Shown: piece by piece, positions 44,406 to 53,226 of the stretch
How the letters are laid out: each line of letters opens with the position of its first letter
How positions within the stretch are numbered: position 1 is the stretch's first letter
Made by a program: the position numbers and the translations under genes
Source of the DNA: an uncultured bacterium
GTDB taxonomy: Bacteria; Bacteroidota; Ignavibacteria; Kapaibacteriales; UBA4661
DNA: 64,000 nt
Reading direction: 5' to 3'
Assembly: GCA_937899715.1 (NCBI GenBank)
Contig: CALCNX010000034.1
Coordinates: 1 to 64,000, forward strand
Notes under the pieces: model-generated
The model's input: the letters and a program-made list of their open reading frames with translations, nothing else
Told to the model about the DNA's origin: nothing
Databases searched by the model: none

Positions 44406-45128
44406 ATGATTTCAAAACTGGCAGTGGTTGAAACAAACACTATCGGCGAAAATACGCGCATTGCTGAATTTGCAGTGATACGCGCTGGAGCGCGGATTGG
44501 TGCTAATGTGGTTATTCATCCGCACGTCGTTATTGGCGATGGCGTAGAAATTGGCGATGGCGTGGAGATTTTTCCGGGAGCAGTCGTTGGCAAAGAGCCA
44601 AAAGGTGCCGGAGCGCTTTCGCGTACACCTGTCTTTGAGCGCGTTGTGCGTATTGGTAATAACTCCTCGATTGGACCTCACGCCGTAATTTACTACGACG
44701 TACGCATTGGTGAAAACTCGCTCATCGGCGATGGCGCTTCCATACGCGAGCAATGTACGATTGGCAATAAAACCGTTATCGGGCGGCAAGTGACGATAAA
44801 CTACAACGTCCGCATTGGGCACGGCGTGAAAATTATGGATAACTCGTGGATGGCGGGCAATATGGATATCCGTGACGGGGCATTTATTTCCGGCGGTGTC
44901 TTTACATCCAATGACAACGACATCGGGCAGCATGGTTACAGTGATGCCCATGTGGTCGGTCCCACCATCGAAGAAGGCGCAATGATTGGCGTTGGCGCGA
45001 AACTTTTGCCTAATATCGTCATTGGCAAGAATGCTGTTGTGGGTGCGGGTGCTGTTGTTACCAAAAGCGTAGAAGCAGGAACAGTTGTGATGGGCGTTCC
45101 GGCAAAAGTGGTACAGCGAAAAGGATAA
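44406..45128 (+). CDS. Left-handed beta-helix acyltransferase
   Basis: 240 aa made of hexapeptide repeats (VVIGDGVEIGDGVEI, SIGPHAVIYYDVRIG, TIGNKTVIGRQVTI, GVGAKLLPNIVIGKNAVVGAGAVVTKSV) and a closing PAKVV. The fold binds acetyl- or acyl-CoA. Its position just before two FdtA-like ketoisomerases suggests N-acetylation of a dTDP-3-amino-3,6-dideoxyhexose, as FdtC/QdtC do, but a role in LPS is not excluded. An aminotransferase (FdtB) is not in the window. Confidence 0.8.
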   Translation: MISKLAVVETNTIGENTRIAEFAVIRAGARIGANVVIHPHVVIGDGVEIGDGVEIFPGAVVGKEPKGAGALSRTPVFERVVRIGNNSSIGPHAVIYYDVRIGENSLIGDGASIREQCTIGNKTVIGRQVTINYNVRIGHGVKIMDNSWMAGNMDIRDGAFISGGVFTSNDNDIGQHGYSDAHVVGPTIEEGAMIGVGAKLLPNIVIGKNAVVGAGAVVTKSVEAGTVVMGVPAKVVQRKG

Positions 45129-45208
45129 AAACGCCGAGAGAAGTAATGCGTCTTGAATTCAAGGAACTCAAGCGCTTTTTAGTTTAGTACTCCAAGCCGA
45201 AATCTTCC

Positions 45209-45625
45209 ATGAAAACAAGTCTTGCAGACGCTCGCATTATCAATCTTCCCAAAATATCCGACCCGCGCGGCAACCTGACCTTCATTGAAGGCAACGGGCG
45301 GCATATTCCTTTCGACATCAAGCGAGCATACTGGATTTATGACGTTCCGGGCGGTGAGAAGCGCGGTGGTCATGCCTATCGCACCAATGAAGAATTTATT
45401 ATCGCGCTTTCGGGTAGTTTCGACGTGGTGCTGGATGATGGTACGCAGCGTCAGACCTATTCTCTCAATCGCTCATATTTTGGTCTGTACGTGCCGAGTA
45501 TGGTTTGGCGGCAGTTGGAGAATTTCTCCACCAATGGCGTGACGCTTATTCTTGCCTCTACGCAATATGCGCCCGAAGATTATATCCGCGACTATGACGA
45601 CTTTGTGAAAGGGAAAACCGAATGA
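45209..45625 (+). CDS. FdtA/QdtA-like sugar 3,4-ketoisomerase, copy 1
   Basis: 138 aa cupin of the WxcM C-terminal type: DPRGNLTFIEGNGRHIPFDIKRAYWIYDVPGGEKRGGHAY, then FDVVLDDGTQRQTYSLNRSYFGLYVPSMVWRQLENF. Where copy 2 and typical FdtA/QdtA enzymes carry HAH, this copy has HAY, so one of the paired active-site His is replaced by Tyr and activity may be altered. Overlaps copy 2 by four bases (ATGA), so translation is coupled. Confidence 0.83.
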   Translation: MKTSLADARIINLPKISDPRGNLTFIEGNGRHIPFDIKRAYWIYDVPGGEKRGGHAYRTNEEFIIALSGSFDVVLDDGTQRQTYSLNRSYFGLYVPSMVWRQLENFSTNGVTLILASTQYAPEDYIRDYDDFVKGKTE

Positions 45626-46080
45626 GCGCTTCGACCAAAACCGCCACTATCCGCGATTGCAAAATCGTTGACTTGCCGCGCAATTTCTACCGCGAAGGCA
45701 ATCTTACCCCTATCAATGGTGGCATAGAAATTCCGTTTGATATTAAGCGTACCTTTTATATCTACGATATTCCGGGGGGCGAAAGCCGTGGGGCGCACGC
45801 GCACTACGCTTGCCAGCAGTTTATCGTGTGCATGATTGGTGGCTTCGACGTAGCGGTGGACGATGGTTCAAACCGCGACACAATCCATCTAAACCGCTCT
45901 TACAAGGGGTTGTATATTCCGCCTATGATTTGGGCTTCAGAAATAAATTTCACGGCAGGTTCTGTCTGTGCCGTCTTTGCATCGCATATCTATGACGAGG
46001 CTGACTATATTCGGGATTATCGTACTTTTTTGGAAGCCGTTAACTCGCCCCTCCTGCAAAATAGTCTCGATGCACGCTAA
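45622..46080 (+). CDS. FdtA/QdtA-like sugar 3,4-ketoisomerase, copy 2
   Basis: 152 aa, paralogous to the preceding gene over its whole length (LPRNFYREGNLTPINGGIEIPFDIKRTFYIYDIPGGESRGAHAH). It keeps the HAH motif. Starts within the stop codon of copy 1. Converts dTDP-4-keto-6-deoxyglucose to a 3-keto isomer in the synthesis of surface deoxy-aminosugars. A pair of unlike copies may form a heterodimer or act on different substrates. Confidence 0.85.
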   Translation: MSASTKTATIRDCKIVDLPRNFYREGNLTPINGGIEIPFDIKRTFYIYDIPGGESRGAHAHYACQQFIVCMIGGFDVAVDDGSNRDTIHLNRSYKGLYIPPMIWASEINFTAGSVCAVFASHIYDEADYIRDYRTFLEAVNSPLLQNSLDAR

Positions 46081-46281
46081 GAATTCTATCCCATGCAGCC
46101 TCACTTCTCGCTGATTGCTTCACAGGCAATGAACTTTTTTGTGGGAAAAAACAGAAGCAGTTTGTAATTTCTCATTCTTGTTTTGTTTGCAATAATTTTT
46201 GCACAAAAAAGCAAAACGGGTGAACCATGCCGTACACCACAACAAATCATGTTTTTCATTTGACGGAGCTGGAGAGCAAGT

Positions 46282-47373
46282 ATGACCGATGAACAAGCGA
46301 TGCGCCGCGCACTTGACCTTGCAATGAAAGGTACGGGCATGGTTAGTCCAAACCCGCGTGTTGGAGCGGTGATTGTCCACAACGGAGAAGTTATCGGCGA
46401 GGGCTGGCACCGCGAATTTGGCAGCGCACACGCAGAGGTAGAAGCCATTCGGAGTGCCGCTCGTGGAGTGGAAGGCGCAACGCTCTATGTGAATCTCGAA
46501 CCCTGCAATCACTTCGGTAAAACGCCGCCGTGTACGAATCTTATTATCGAAAAGAAGTTCAAGCGCGTTGTTATTGGTATGACCGACCCGAATCCCGAAA
46601 TTGCAGGGCAGGGCATTATACAATTACAAGAAGCCGGAATCGAAGTAACAACGGGCGTTCTGGAAGAAGAGGCGCAATGGATTAATCGCTTTTTTACGAA
46701 ATATATCACGACCGGACAACCATACATTATTGCCAAAGCCGCACAATCGCTTGACGGCTGTATTGCAACAGTCTATGGACAATCAAAATGGATAACGGGT
46801 GAGGAAAGCCGTAAAGCTACTCACGCCATTCGTGCGGAGGTAGATGCTGTGCTCGTCGGAGCGGTAACAGTTGCAAAAGACGATCCGGAACTGACGGTAC
46901 GGCACGTGGACGGAAGAAATCCCAAGCGCGTTGTTCTTGATTCCGACCTGGCTAGCTCTTTGAAATCAAAAGTCTTTAGCGAAGGCGACCGCCATAATAC
47001 TTTTATCTTTTGCTCGCCCTCAGCAATGGCGAAACAAAAAGCTACCGCACTCAAAATTAGCGGTGTAAATGTCTTTCCTGCCGGCTCCGGCACAGGGGAC
47101 TACCTCAGTCTGCGTGCTATCTTGGAGCAGCTTGCTTCAAAAAATGTAACCTCAATTATGATTGAAGGTGGTGCGCGAGTGTTTTCGTCGTTTGCGCAAG
47201 AAAATTTGATTGATGAATTACATCTTTTTATCGCACCAATTCTGATGGGAAGCGGCTTGCACACGTTCTCATCGCTTTCTACCCCGTCCTTGCAAATTGC
47301 CAAAAAGTTTACCTTCAAAAGCCTTACGCCTTGCGGCATTGATATGCACGCCGTGGCAGTACGGCGACAGTAA
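46282..47373 (+). CDS. ribD: Riboflavin deaminase/reductase RibD
   Basis: 363 aa bifunctional enzyme of riboflavin synthesis. Deaminase part (1-145): zinc motif SAHAEVEAI and LEPCNHFGKTPPC. Reductase part (from about 150): AKAAQSLDGCIATVYGQSKWITGEESR and MIEGGARVFSSF. The other rib genes are not nearby. The 200 bases upstream do not show an FMN riboswitch. Confidence 0.95.
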   Translation: MTDEQAMRRALDLAMKGTGMVSPNPRVGAVIVHNGEVIGEGWHREFGSAHAEVEAIRSAARGVEGATLYVNLEPCNHFGKTPPCTNLIIEKKFKRVVIGMTDPNPEIAGQGIIQLQEAGIEVTTGVLEEEAQWINRFFTKYITTGQPYIIAKAAQSLDGCIATVYGQSKWITGEESRKATHAIRAEVDAVLVGAVTVAKDDPELTVRHVDGRNPKRVVLDSDLASSLKSKVFSEGDRHNTFIFCSPSAMAKQKATALKISGVNVFPAGSGTGDYLSLRAILEQLASKNVTSIMIEGGARVFSSFAQENLIDELHLFIAPILMGSGLHTFSSLSTPSLQIAKKFTFKSLTPCGIDMHAVAVRRQ

Positions 47374-47430
47374 CCAACAATACCAACAAACGAAAGACAT
47401 TTCGTCCCACCACTTTTCAATCAACGAATC

Positions 47431-48336
47431 ATGTGTAGATTTTTAGCATACTCCGGCGACCGTGTTTTGGCAGAAGATTTATTATACAACCCCAGATTTT
47501 CACTTATCGTTGCGCAAAGTATGCAGGCGGAAGAAATGTCAGTGGCTGTCAACGGAGACGGTTTCGGTATTGCGTGGTATCAGCCGGAGCTGGACGAGCT
47601 TCCATGCGTTTTTCGGAGCATTAAGCCCGCTTGGAGCGATATGAATTTGAAAAATCTTTCCAAGAAAATCTATTCGCCGCTCTTTATCGCACACGTCCGC
47701 GCTGCCTCGCCCGGCTCGTCGGTGGAGGAAGTAAATTCGCATCCTTTCCAATGCGGCAAACTGGTCTTTATGCACAACGGCATGGTGGGCGAGTTCAACA
47801 AAATTCGCCGCCCGCTTCTGCGCCGCTTGAACGACGTAGCGTATGAGGCTATCATGGGTTCGACCGACTCGGAACATATGTTCGGGCTTTTCCTGAATCA
47901 TATCGAAGACCCTTTTGGTGATGTTTCGACCGATGAGTTGACATACGCCATGAACAAAATGCTAGATGATTACTGTGAACTGTATATGGAATGTGGCTTG
48001 AAAAAGCACTCCTACCTCAATTTCTGCGTAACAAACGGTAAAGCAATCGTCGCCACGCGCTACACCACGAATCCGCTTGTGCAGCCCTCGACGCTGTATT
48101 ATATGTACGGCAGCAAATATCATTGCAATAGTGGAGAATGCCAAATGGATCCGGCGGCAGGTGGTCGCCCCGATGCGGTGATTATTGCTTCTGAACCATT
48201 CACCACGCGCCGTTCCGACTGGATGAAGGTAGAGCGTAATGTGCTGATGATTATTGACGAAAATAAAAATATCAAATTCCAAAGCCTTCGCTTGCCGATT
48301 GAGGATTTGGAACAAGAGCCGGCTTATACGCCGTAA
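47431..48336 (+). CDS. Class II glutamine amidotransferase (EgtC-like)
   Basis: 301 aa starting MCRFLAYSG: after Met removal, Cys2 is the nucleophile of an Ntn-type GATase 2. Supporting blocks: GDGFGIAWYQPE, FIAHVRAASPGSSVEEVNSHPF, MHNGMVGEF and GSTDSEHMFGLFL. Similar proteins include EgtC of ergothioneine synthesis, but no egt gene is adjacent. Acts in the cytosol on an unknown amide. Confidence 0.87.
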   Translation: MCRFLAYSGDRVLAEDLLYNPRFSLIVAQSMQAEEMSVAVNGDGFGIAWYQPELDELPCVFRSIKPAWSDMNLKNLSKKIYSPLFIAHVRAASPGSSVEEVNSHPFQCGKLVFMHNGMVGEFNKIRRPLLRRLNDVAYEAIMGSTDSEHMFGLFLNHIEDPFGDVSTDELTYAMNKMLDDYCELYMECGLKKHSYLNFCVTNGKAIVATRYTTNPLVQPSTLYYMYGSKYHCNSGECQMDPAAGGRPDAVIIASEPFTTRRSDWMKVERNVLMIIDENKNIKFQSLRLPIEDLEQEPAYTP

Positions 48337-48351
48337 AGAAGGGAAGAAACA

Positions 48352-48957
48352 ATGAATGCTGTTTTGGAATACGAACTTGCTGAAGTGCAGGAAGAAAACA
48401 TCAGAACACCTGCACCGAAACCACCCGAAAGCGTTGCGGAATATCTCGCCATGCCTGAAGGTGCGCCGTATTACCAGTTTATTAACGGAGAAGCAATTGA
48501 AATGCCTGCACCAATTCTTTTACATCAGCAAATTATTACTAACCTTACCATCTATGTAGGCTTGTTTATCAAACAGCATAAACTTGGTATTCTTTACCCT
48601 GCTCCCATAGATGTTTATTTCACGGAAACCGACTATTTTCAGCCTGACCTTGTGTTTGTCTCAAACGAGCGAAGTGAAATACTTAAGAATCACAAGAACA
48701 TTAAAGGCGCACCAGACCTTGTTGTCGAAGTTCTTTCGCCTTCCACTGGCTATTACGACCTTTCGCATAAAAAAACAGTCTATGAACAGGAAGGTGTCCG
48801 CGAATACTGGCTTGTGTATCCCGATGAATTACGGATTGAGGTTTTGCAAAATACCGATGATGGCTTTATTTTGTTGAACCAAGCGCGGAAGACAGGTACG
48901 GTGCGCTCCGCAGTTTTAGAAGGCTTTTCACTGGAAATTGCAGAAATTTTTGAATAA
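48352..48957 (+). CDS. Uma2-family nuclease-like protein
   Basis: 201 aa. Uma2/DUF820 fold: YQFINGEAIEMPAPILLHQQIITNL, QPDLVFVSNER, APDLVVEVLSPST, then DLSHKKTVYEQEGVREYWLVYPDEL. The conserved Glu, Asp, Glu-x-Lys-like residues place it in the PD-(D/E)xK group; activity is not shown for most members. These genes are often mobile and multicopy. Fifteen bases after the amidotransferase gene. Confidence 0.85.
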   Translation: MNAVLEYELAEVQEENIRTPAPKPPESVAEYLAMPEGAPYYQFINGEAIEMPAPILLHQQIITNLTIYVGLFIKQHKLGILYPAPIDVYFTETDYFQPDLVFVSNERSEILKNHKNIKGAPDLVVEVLSPSTGYYDLSHKKTVYEQEGVREYWLVYPDELRIEVLQNTDDGFILLNQARKTGTVRSAVLEGFSLEIAEIFE

Positions 48958-49005
48958 TGCCGAAATACTCATTTCCTACTATTGTCATGCTGAGAAACCA
49001 TATTC

Positions 49006-50496
49006 ATGCTACGACTCATTAGTGCAATAGTGCTTTGCTGCGGTAGTGCTGTGGTTTGCTTGCCACAACAACTTGCTGCACAAACTTCTACGACAACGGC
49101 GAATTTTAAGCCCTTGTCGAAGGGAACTGTTTTTTTGTATTATCGTAGTTATTCTTCGAGTGATTATGGTGTTGAACATATAGGTCCTGGTCTGTACAGA
49201 CCCACACAATCTTCCTACTCTTATAACGGGTATTATTATAGCAAGGTTATTGGAGACACGCTTATAGCAGGACAGAAGTATGGAATTGTGTACTCTCCAA
49301 AGCAATTTGTTGATAATACTGGTGAACATTCTCCAACGATCGAGTTTGTTTTAGAACGTTCTACGCCTACGAGCATTTACCAATATAAATCTAATAACGA
49401 TGAATTGATATTTGATACGTCAGCAATGATGTATCCATTGATATTTGAAGCATCCTCTGTGTCCTATCCATCGCCTTTGCCGGCAGGCGATTGTAGCGTT
49501 AATAGAACCGATAACACTATCAATTTTGCTTGTCAATATTCGATTTCTCTTAATGATGCGATTCGTAACCAGACCACACAAACTAAGTCTGCGTCCTTCA
49601 AAAGCGGATATGGACTTTATCAACAAAGTTATGTGTATTCTTGGGTTAAAATTGATTGGTTAGGAGGGTCTACCGTTGGTTTTGGTAGCAATGTTGAAGA
49701 TCGGCTTCAATTTGTTGGTGCAATAAGTGATGGCAAAGTGTTAGGAGATAGCTTGATATTAGTTCTAAATACTGACAGCAATGTATTTGCAAAGGTAAAT
49801 TTGTCTCTACCGCCAAACACGAGTACAACCGCTGGACAAGTTATTGAAATACCAATTACTCTTTCTGGATGGAAGAGATTTATTGAACTCACGGGTGTCA
49901 AAGCAAATTTATTGACAACGACGCTTTCTTTTAATGCTTCAATGCTAGAGCCTGTCGAAAACACACCAGTCGGCAGCGTTGCTAATGGCATACGCCGCAT
50001 ACCGCTATCATTTAATGTGAACCCTCAAAATGATAGTGCTATCGTCAGTTTACGCTTTAGGGTAGCAATTGGAAATAGTTCTCAAACCGACTTGGTTTTA
50101 GATACATTGCGTTCATCAAATAATGCTACTATTCGGCAAAAAACAACTAATGGTTCTTTCAAGCTACAAGGACTAAACTACGCTGGTAAATCGCCAGCAC
50201 TTTTCTTTTCCCGTAAAGCTGCCGTAGCCTTGTCTGTAAAGCCAAATCCCGTTGCAGATAATTTGAATATTTCGTTTGTGCTTGACAAAGCCTCTGCAGT
50301 GGAACTTGTGCTGACAAGCGCCGACGGGCGACGTATTGCGAGCATGACAAGCAATATCCCAAGCGATGGTCTGCAGGAAGTCGTTTGGAATGCCAAAACG
50401 CAGAACGGAGGCACAATTTCTTCCGGCACATATTTTCTGCAACTGTTTGTTGACGGTCATTGCGCTGCGGAAACCTCGCTCATAAAAACGCGATAA
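49006..50496 (+). CDS. T9SS cargo protein with cohesin-like domain
   Basis: 496 aa. Signal peptide (ending LAAQ), a Tyr/Ser-rich beta domain (about 30-245), then a cohesin-like region (about 265-395: VNLSLPPNTSTTAGQVIEIPITLSG). The last 80 residues are a type A T9SS sorting domain with FlgD-like features (LSVKPNPVADNLNISFVLDK ... GLQEVVWNAKTQNGGTISSGTYFLQLFVDGH). Surface-displayed or secreted; ligand unknown. Confidence 0.85.
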   Translation: MLRLISAIVLCCGSAVVCLPQQLAAQTSTTTANFKPLSKGTVFLYYRSYSSSDYGVEHIGPGLYRPTQSSYSYNGYYYSKVIGDTLIAGQKYGIVYSPKQFVDNTGEHSPTIEFVLERSTPTSIYQYKSNNDELIFDTSAMMYPLIFEASSVSYPSPLPAGDCSVNRTDNTINFACQYSISLNDAIRNQTTQTKSASFKSGYGLYQQSYVYSWVKIDWLGGSTVGFGSNVEDRLQFVGAISDGKVLGDSLILVLNTDSNVFAKVNLSLPPNTSTTAGQVIEIPITLSGWKRFIELTGVKANLLTTTLSFNASMLEPVENTPVGSVANGIRRIPLSFNVNPQNDSAIVSLRFRVAIGNSSQTDLVLDTLRSSNNATIRQKTTNGSFKLQGLNYAGKSPALFFSRKAAVALSVKPNPVADNLNISFVLDKASAVELVLTSADGRRIASMTSNIPSDGLQEVVWNAKTQNGGTISSGTYFLQLFVDGHCAAETSLIKTR

Positions 50497-50559
50497 AATT
50501 TAGAAACATCATACATTGAATAAAAATTGTTGAATAAACGTTAACTTCCCCCAAACCGC

Positions 50560-52551
50560 ATGAAAACTCTCGTGTACCTGATTCCCGCATTGCCGCTTGT
50601 CGGCTTTGTTCTCTTAGGTTTTTTCGGCGCAAAGCTGAGTTATTTCGAGAAAGGTAAGACCATCGCCGGGACGCTTGCGAGCGCTATGGTTGGACTGCCG
50701 TTTCTTTTTGCTTGTATTTTGTTTGCGCAGATGACTTCCGGCACATTTCTGCCGCAGACTTTTACGCTCTTTACGTGGATTCATGCAGGCGATTTCTCCA
50801 TTGACCTTGCGTACAAGGTTGACCAGCTCTCACTGCTTTTTACGCTGATTGTAACGGGTATCGGTTTTCTGATTCACGTGTATTCAATTGGCTACATGGC
50901 GCATGACGAAGGTTTCACGCGCTTTTTTGCTTATTTGAATCTGTTCATTTTTATGATGCTCAATCTCGTCCTTGCCGACAACTACGTTGTGACGTTTTTG
51001 GGCTGGGAAGGCGTGGGGTTGTCATCGTTCTTACTGATTGGCTTTTGGTACGACCGCGAATTTACGGGTACAAACATCGTCTGGACGGGCGATGCAGCAA
51101 AGAAGGCGTTTATCGTCAATCGCATCGGTGATTTCGGGATGCTTATTGCAATGTTCATTCTCTACGTTCTTTTCGGTTCATTGCGTTTCGATGATGTAAA
51201 TGCCTCAGCGATTGCTTCATCCATCAAAGGCGTGTTCCCAAGCGGTTCGGCGTACAGCACAGGCTTGATTACCGCCGTTGCGCTGTTGCTTTTCTTGGGT
51301 TGCACGGGCAAATCTGCACAAGCGCCACTTTTCGTCTGGTTGCCGGACGCTATGGCGGGTCCAACGCCTGTTTCGGCGCTTATCCACGCCGCGACGATGG
51401 TTACGTCGGGCATTTTCCTCATTGCCCGCACAGCACCAATTTTCGCGCTCTCGCATGATGCCATGAATGTTGTGGCTATTGTCGGTGTCGTAACGGCGTT
51501 GCTTGCTGCCACGATGGGCTTAGTGCAAAATGATATTAAAAAAGTGCTCGCGTACTCGACCGTAAGCCAGCTTGGGTTTATGTTTGCCGCGCTTGGCGTT
51601 GGAGCATATACGGCGGCTGTTTTCCACGTGATGACACACGCTTTCTTCAAAGCCTGCTTGTTCCTTGGCTCCGGCTCAGTCATTCATGGAATGCACGAAG
51701 AGCAAGACATTCAGAAAATGGGCGGTTTGTCGAAATATATGCCTATCACGCACCGCACATTTTTGATTGCTTCGATTGCCATTGCCGGAATTTTCCCGTT
51801 TGCGGGCTTTTTCTCCAAAGATGAAATTTTGTGGAATGTCTTTGAGCACGGCTCGCCCGTAATGTGGTTAGCGCTGGCTGTGGCAGCGTTCTGCACGGCA
51901 TTCTATATGTTCCGCCTTGTCCATCTCACCTTTAGCGGCGAAGAGCGCTTTGATGCCCACCATGTTCATCCGCACGAGTCGCCTGCTACGATGACCGTGC
52001 CGCTTATTATTTTAGCGGTGTTGTCGGTCGTGGGTGGTTTTCTGGGTGTGCCTCATGCGCTTGGAGCGCCCATGCACGTCGGGAATTGGATTGAGCATTG
52101 GTTAGCACCTGTGCTGGAGCCTGCGCACAAAGTCTTAGCGCGAGGCGAAGGGGGTGAAATTTATGCTATTGAATATGTTCTCATGGCGGTATCGCTCGGC
52201 ATTGCTATTGTTGGTATTTTGCTGGCTGGTGCTTGGTATCGCAAGGCATCGGGAGCACCGGATTCATTTGCAAACCGCATGAAAGGCTTGTACAATCTCG
52301 TCTGGAACAAATACTTTATTGACGAAGTCTATTACGGCTTGATTGTCAATCCACTCCACAAAGTCGCCGATGTAGTCTTCTGGAAAGGTGCGGAAACCTA
52401 CGGCATAGATAATGTGGTCAACCGTTCTGGTTCAGTCGTAACGGCGCTTTCGGAGCTGTTTCGCCGTATGCAATCGGGCATTGTGCAGAATTACGCCTTG
52501 CTGCTGGTTGTGGGAATTGTGGCTGTTATGGCATGGCTCTTGCTAGCGTAA
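50560..52551 (+). CDS. nuoL: NADH-quinone oxidoreductase subunit L
   Basis: 663 aa polytopic membrane protein of complex I proton-pumping arm. Seen: DQLSLLFTLIVTGIGFLIHVYSIGYM, the ADNYVVTFLGWEGVGLSSFLLIGFW helix with the proton-channel Glu, KSAQAPLFVWLPDAMAGPTPVSALIHAATMVTSG, and a C-terminal lateral-helix region (KYFIDEVYYGLIVNPLHK). No nuoK or nuoM flank it, so this subunit is encoded apart from the rest of the operon or belongs to a related antiporter-like complex. Starts MKTLVYLIPALPLVGF. Confidence 0.93.
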   Translation: MKTLVYLIPALPLVGFVLLGFFGAKLSYFEKGKTIAGTLASAMVGLPFLFACILFAQMTSGTFLPQTFTLFTWIHAGDFSIDLAYKVDQLSLLFTLIVTGIGFLIHVYSIGYMAHDEGFTRFFAYLNLFIFMMLNLVLADNYVVTFLGWEGVGLSSFLLIGFWYDREFTGTNIVWTGDAAKKAFIVNRIGDFGMLIAMFILYVLFGSLRFDDVNASAIASSIKGVFPSGSAYSTGLITAVALLLFLGCTGKSAQAPLFVWLPDAMAGPTPVSALIHAATMVTSGIFLIARTAPIFALSHDAMNVVAIVGVVTALLAATMGLVQNDIKKVLAYSTVSQLGFMFAALGVGAYTAAVFHVMTHAFFKACLFLGSGSVIHGMHEEQDIQKMGGLSKYMPITHRTFLIASIAIAGIFPFAGFFSKDEILWNVFEHGSPVMWLALAVAAFCTAFYMFRLVHLTFSGEERFDAHHVHPHESPATMTVPLIILAVLSVVGGFLGVPHALGAPMHVGNWIEHWLAPVLEPAHKVLARGEGGEIYAIEYVLMAVSLGIAIVGILLAGAWYRKASGAPDSFANRMKGLYNLVWNKYFIDEVYYGLIVNPLHKVADVVFWKGAETYGIDNVVNRSGSVVTALSELFRRMQSGIVQNYALLLVVGIVAVMAWLLLA

Positions 52552-52579
52552 ATGCTTGTTCACCAAAAGATTGTAGATT

Positions 52580-53074
52580 ATGGAAGAACTACATGAACTC
52601 CGCGAATACGTCCTTGCCGGACGAACTGATGAAGCTCTTCACCTTATTGACGAACTTGATGCTATGAGCAGACATTCGACTATCACCAATCTTACGTCGT
52701 TCTTGGTGGTAGCATTGACGCATTTGGTGAAAATGGATGTAGAAAAGCGATTGACACGCTCATGGCAAAATTCCATCCGCAATGCGCTTTTGGAGATAAA
52801 AGATCGTAACCTGATGGGTAATAAATCATCGTACTACGTGAATAAAGATGATTGGGATGAATACATAGATAGTGCATTTGTCAAAGCTATCTCTAATGCC
52901 AGTGCAGAAGCATTTGCTGGTAAGTACAAGGCAACCGAACTGAAATTGCTCATTAACCGCGAGCGAATTACGCGTCTCACGCACGGACTCCTCGCGCTCT
53001 GTTATACGCTCTCACTAGAAGAACTCGCAAGTGCGGTTGATGAGTATTTGGAGCAAGAGCAGCGATTGGAATAA
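52580..53074 (+). CDS. DUF29-like protein
   Basis: 164 aa, all-helical. The stretch ALTHLVKMDVEKRLTRSWQNSIRNALLEI matches the core of DUF29 proteins, which are of unknown function. A coiled N-terminus (LHELREYVLAGRTDEALHLIDELDAM) precedes it. Located 28 bases after nuoL and closed by a strong terminator, so it may be the end of that transcript. Confidence 0.62.
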   Translation: MEELHELREYVLAGRTDEALHLIDELDAMSRHSTITNLTSFLVVALTHLVKMDVEKRLTRSWQNSIRNALLEIKDRNLMGNKSSYYVNKDDWDEYIDSAFVKAISNASAEAFAGKYKATELKLLINRERITRLTHGLLALCYTLSLEELASAVDEYLEQEQRLE

Positions 53075-53149
53075 TAGAGCATTGTCGTTTGGTGATGTGC
53101 TCCGTACCTTATATGTAAACTTGATTGTCATTATGGTTGATTTTTGAAC

Positions 53150-53198
53150 AAAAAGCAGGAATATTGTTTACCGCAGAGGGAACATATTCCTGCTTTTT
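53150..53198 (+). terminator. Strong bidirectional-type terminator
   Basis: A perfect 15-bp stem (AAAAAGCAGGAATAT / ATATTCCTGCTTTTT) with a 19-base loop. It lies after the DUF29-like gene and before the start at 53227, which argues against the longer open frame that would begin at 53125. Confidence 0.9.
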
Positions 53199-53226
53199 CA
53201 TATTTCTTACTGATTCCAAAAACCGC

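Noticed and set aside
46081..46281. FMN riboswitch upstream of ribD
   Set aside because: The conserved AGGGG...GCGGT-type blocks are not present; only a weak 5-bp hairpin (ATTGC/GCAAT at 46114-46130) is seen, probably a terminator remnant of the ketoisomerase gene.
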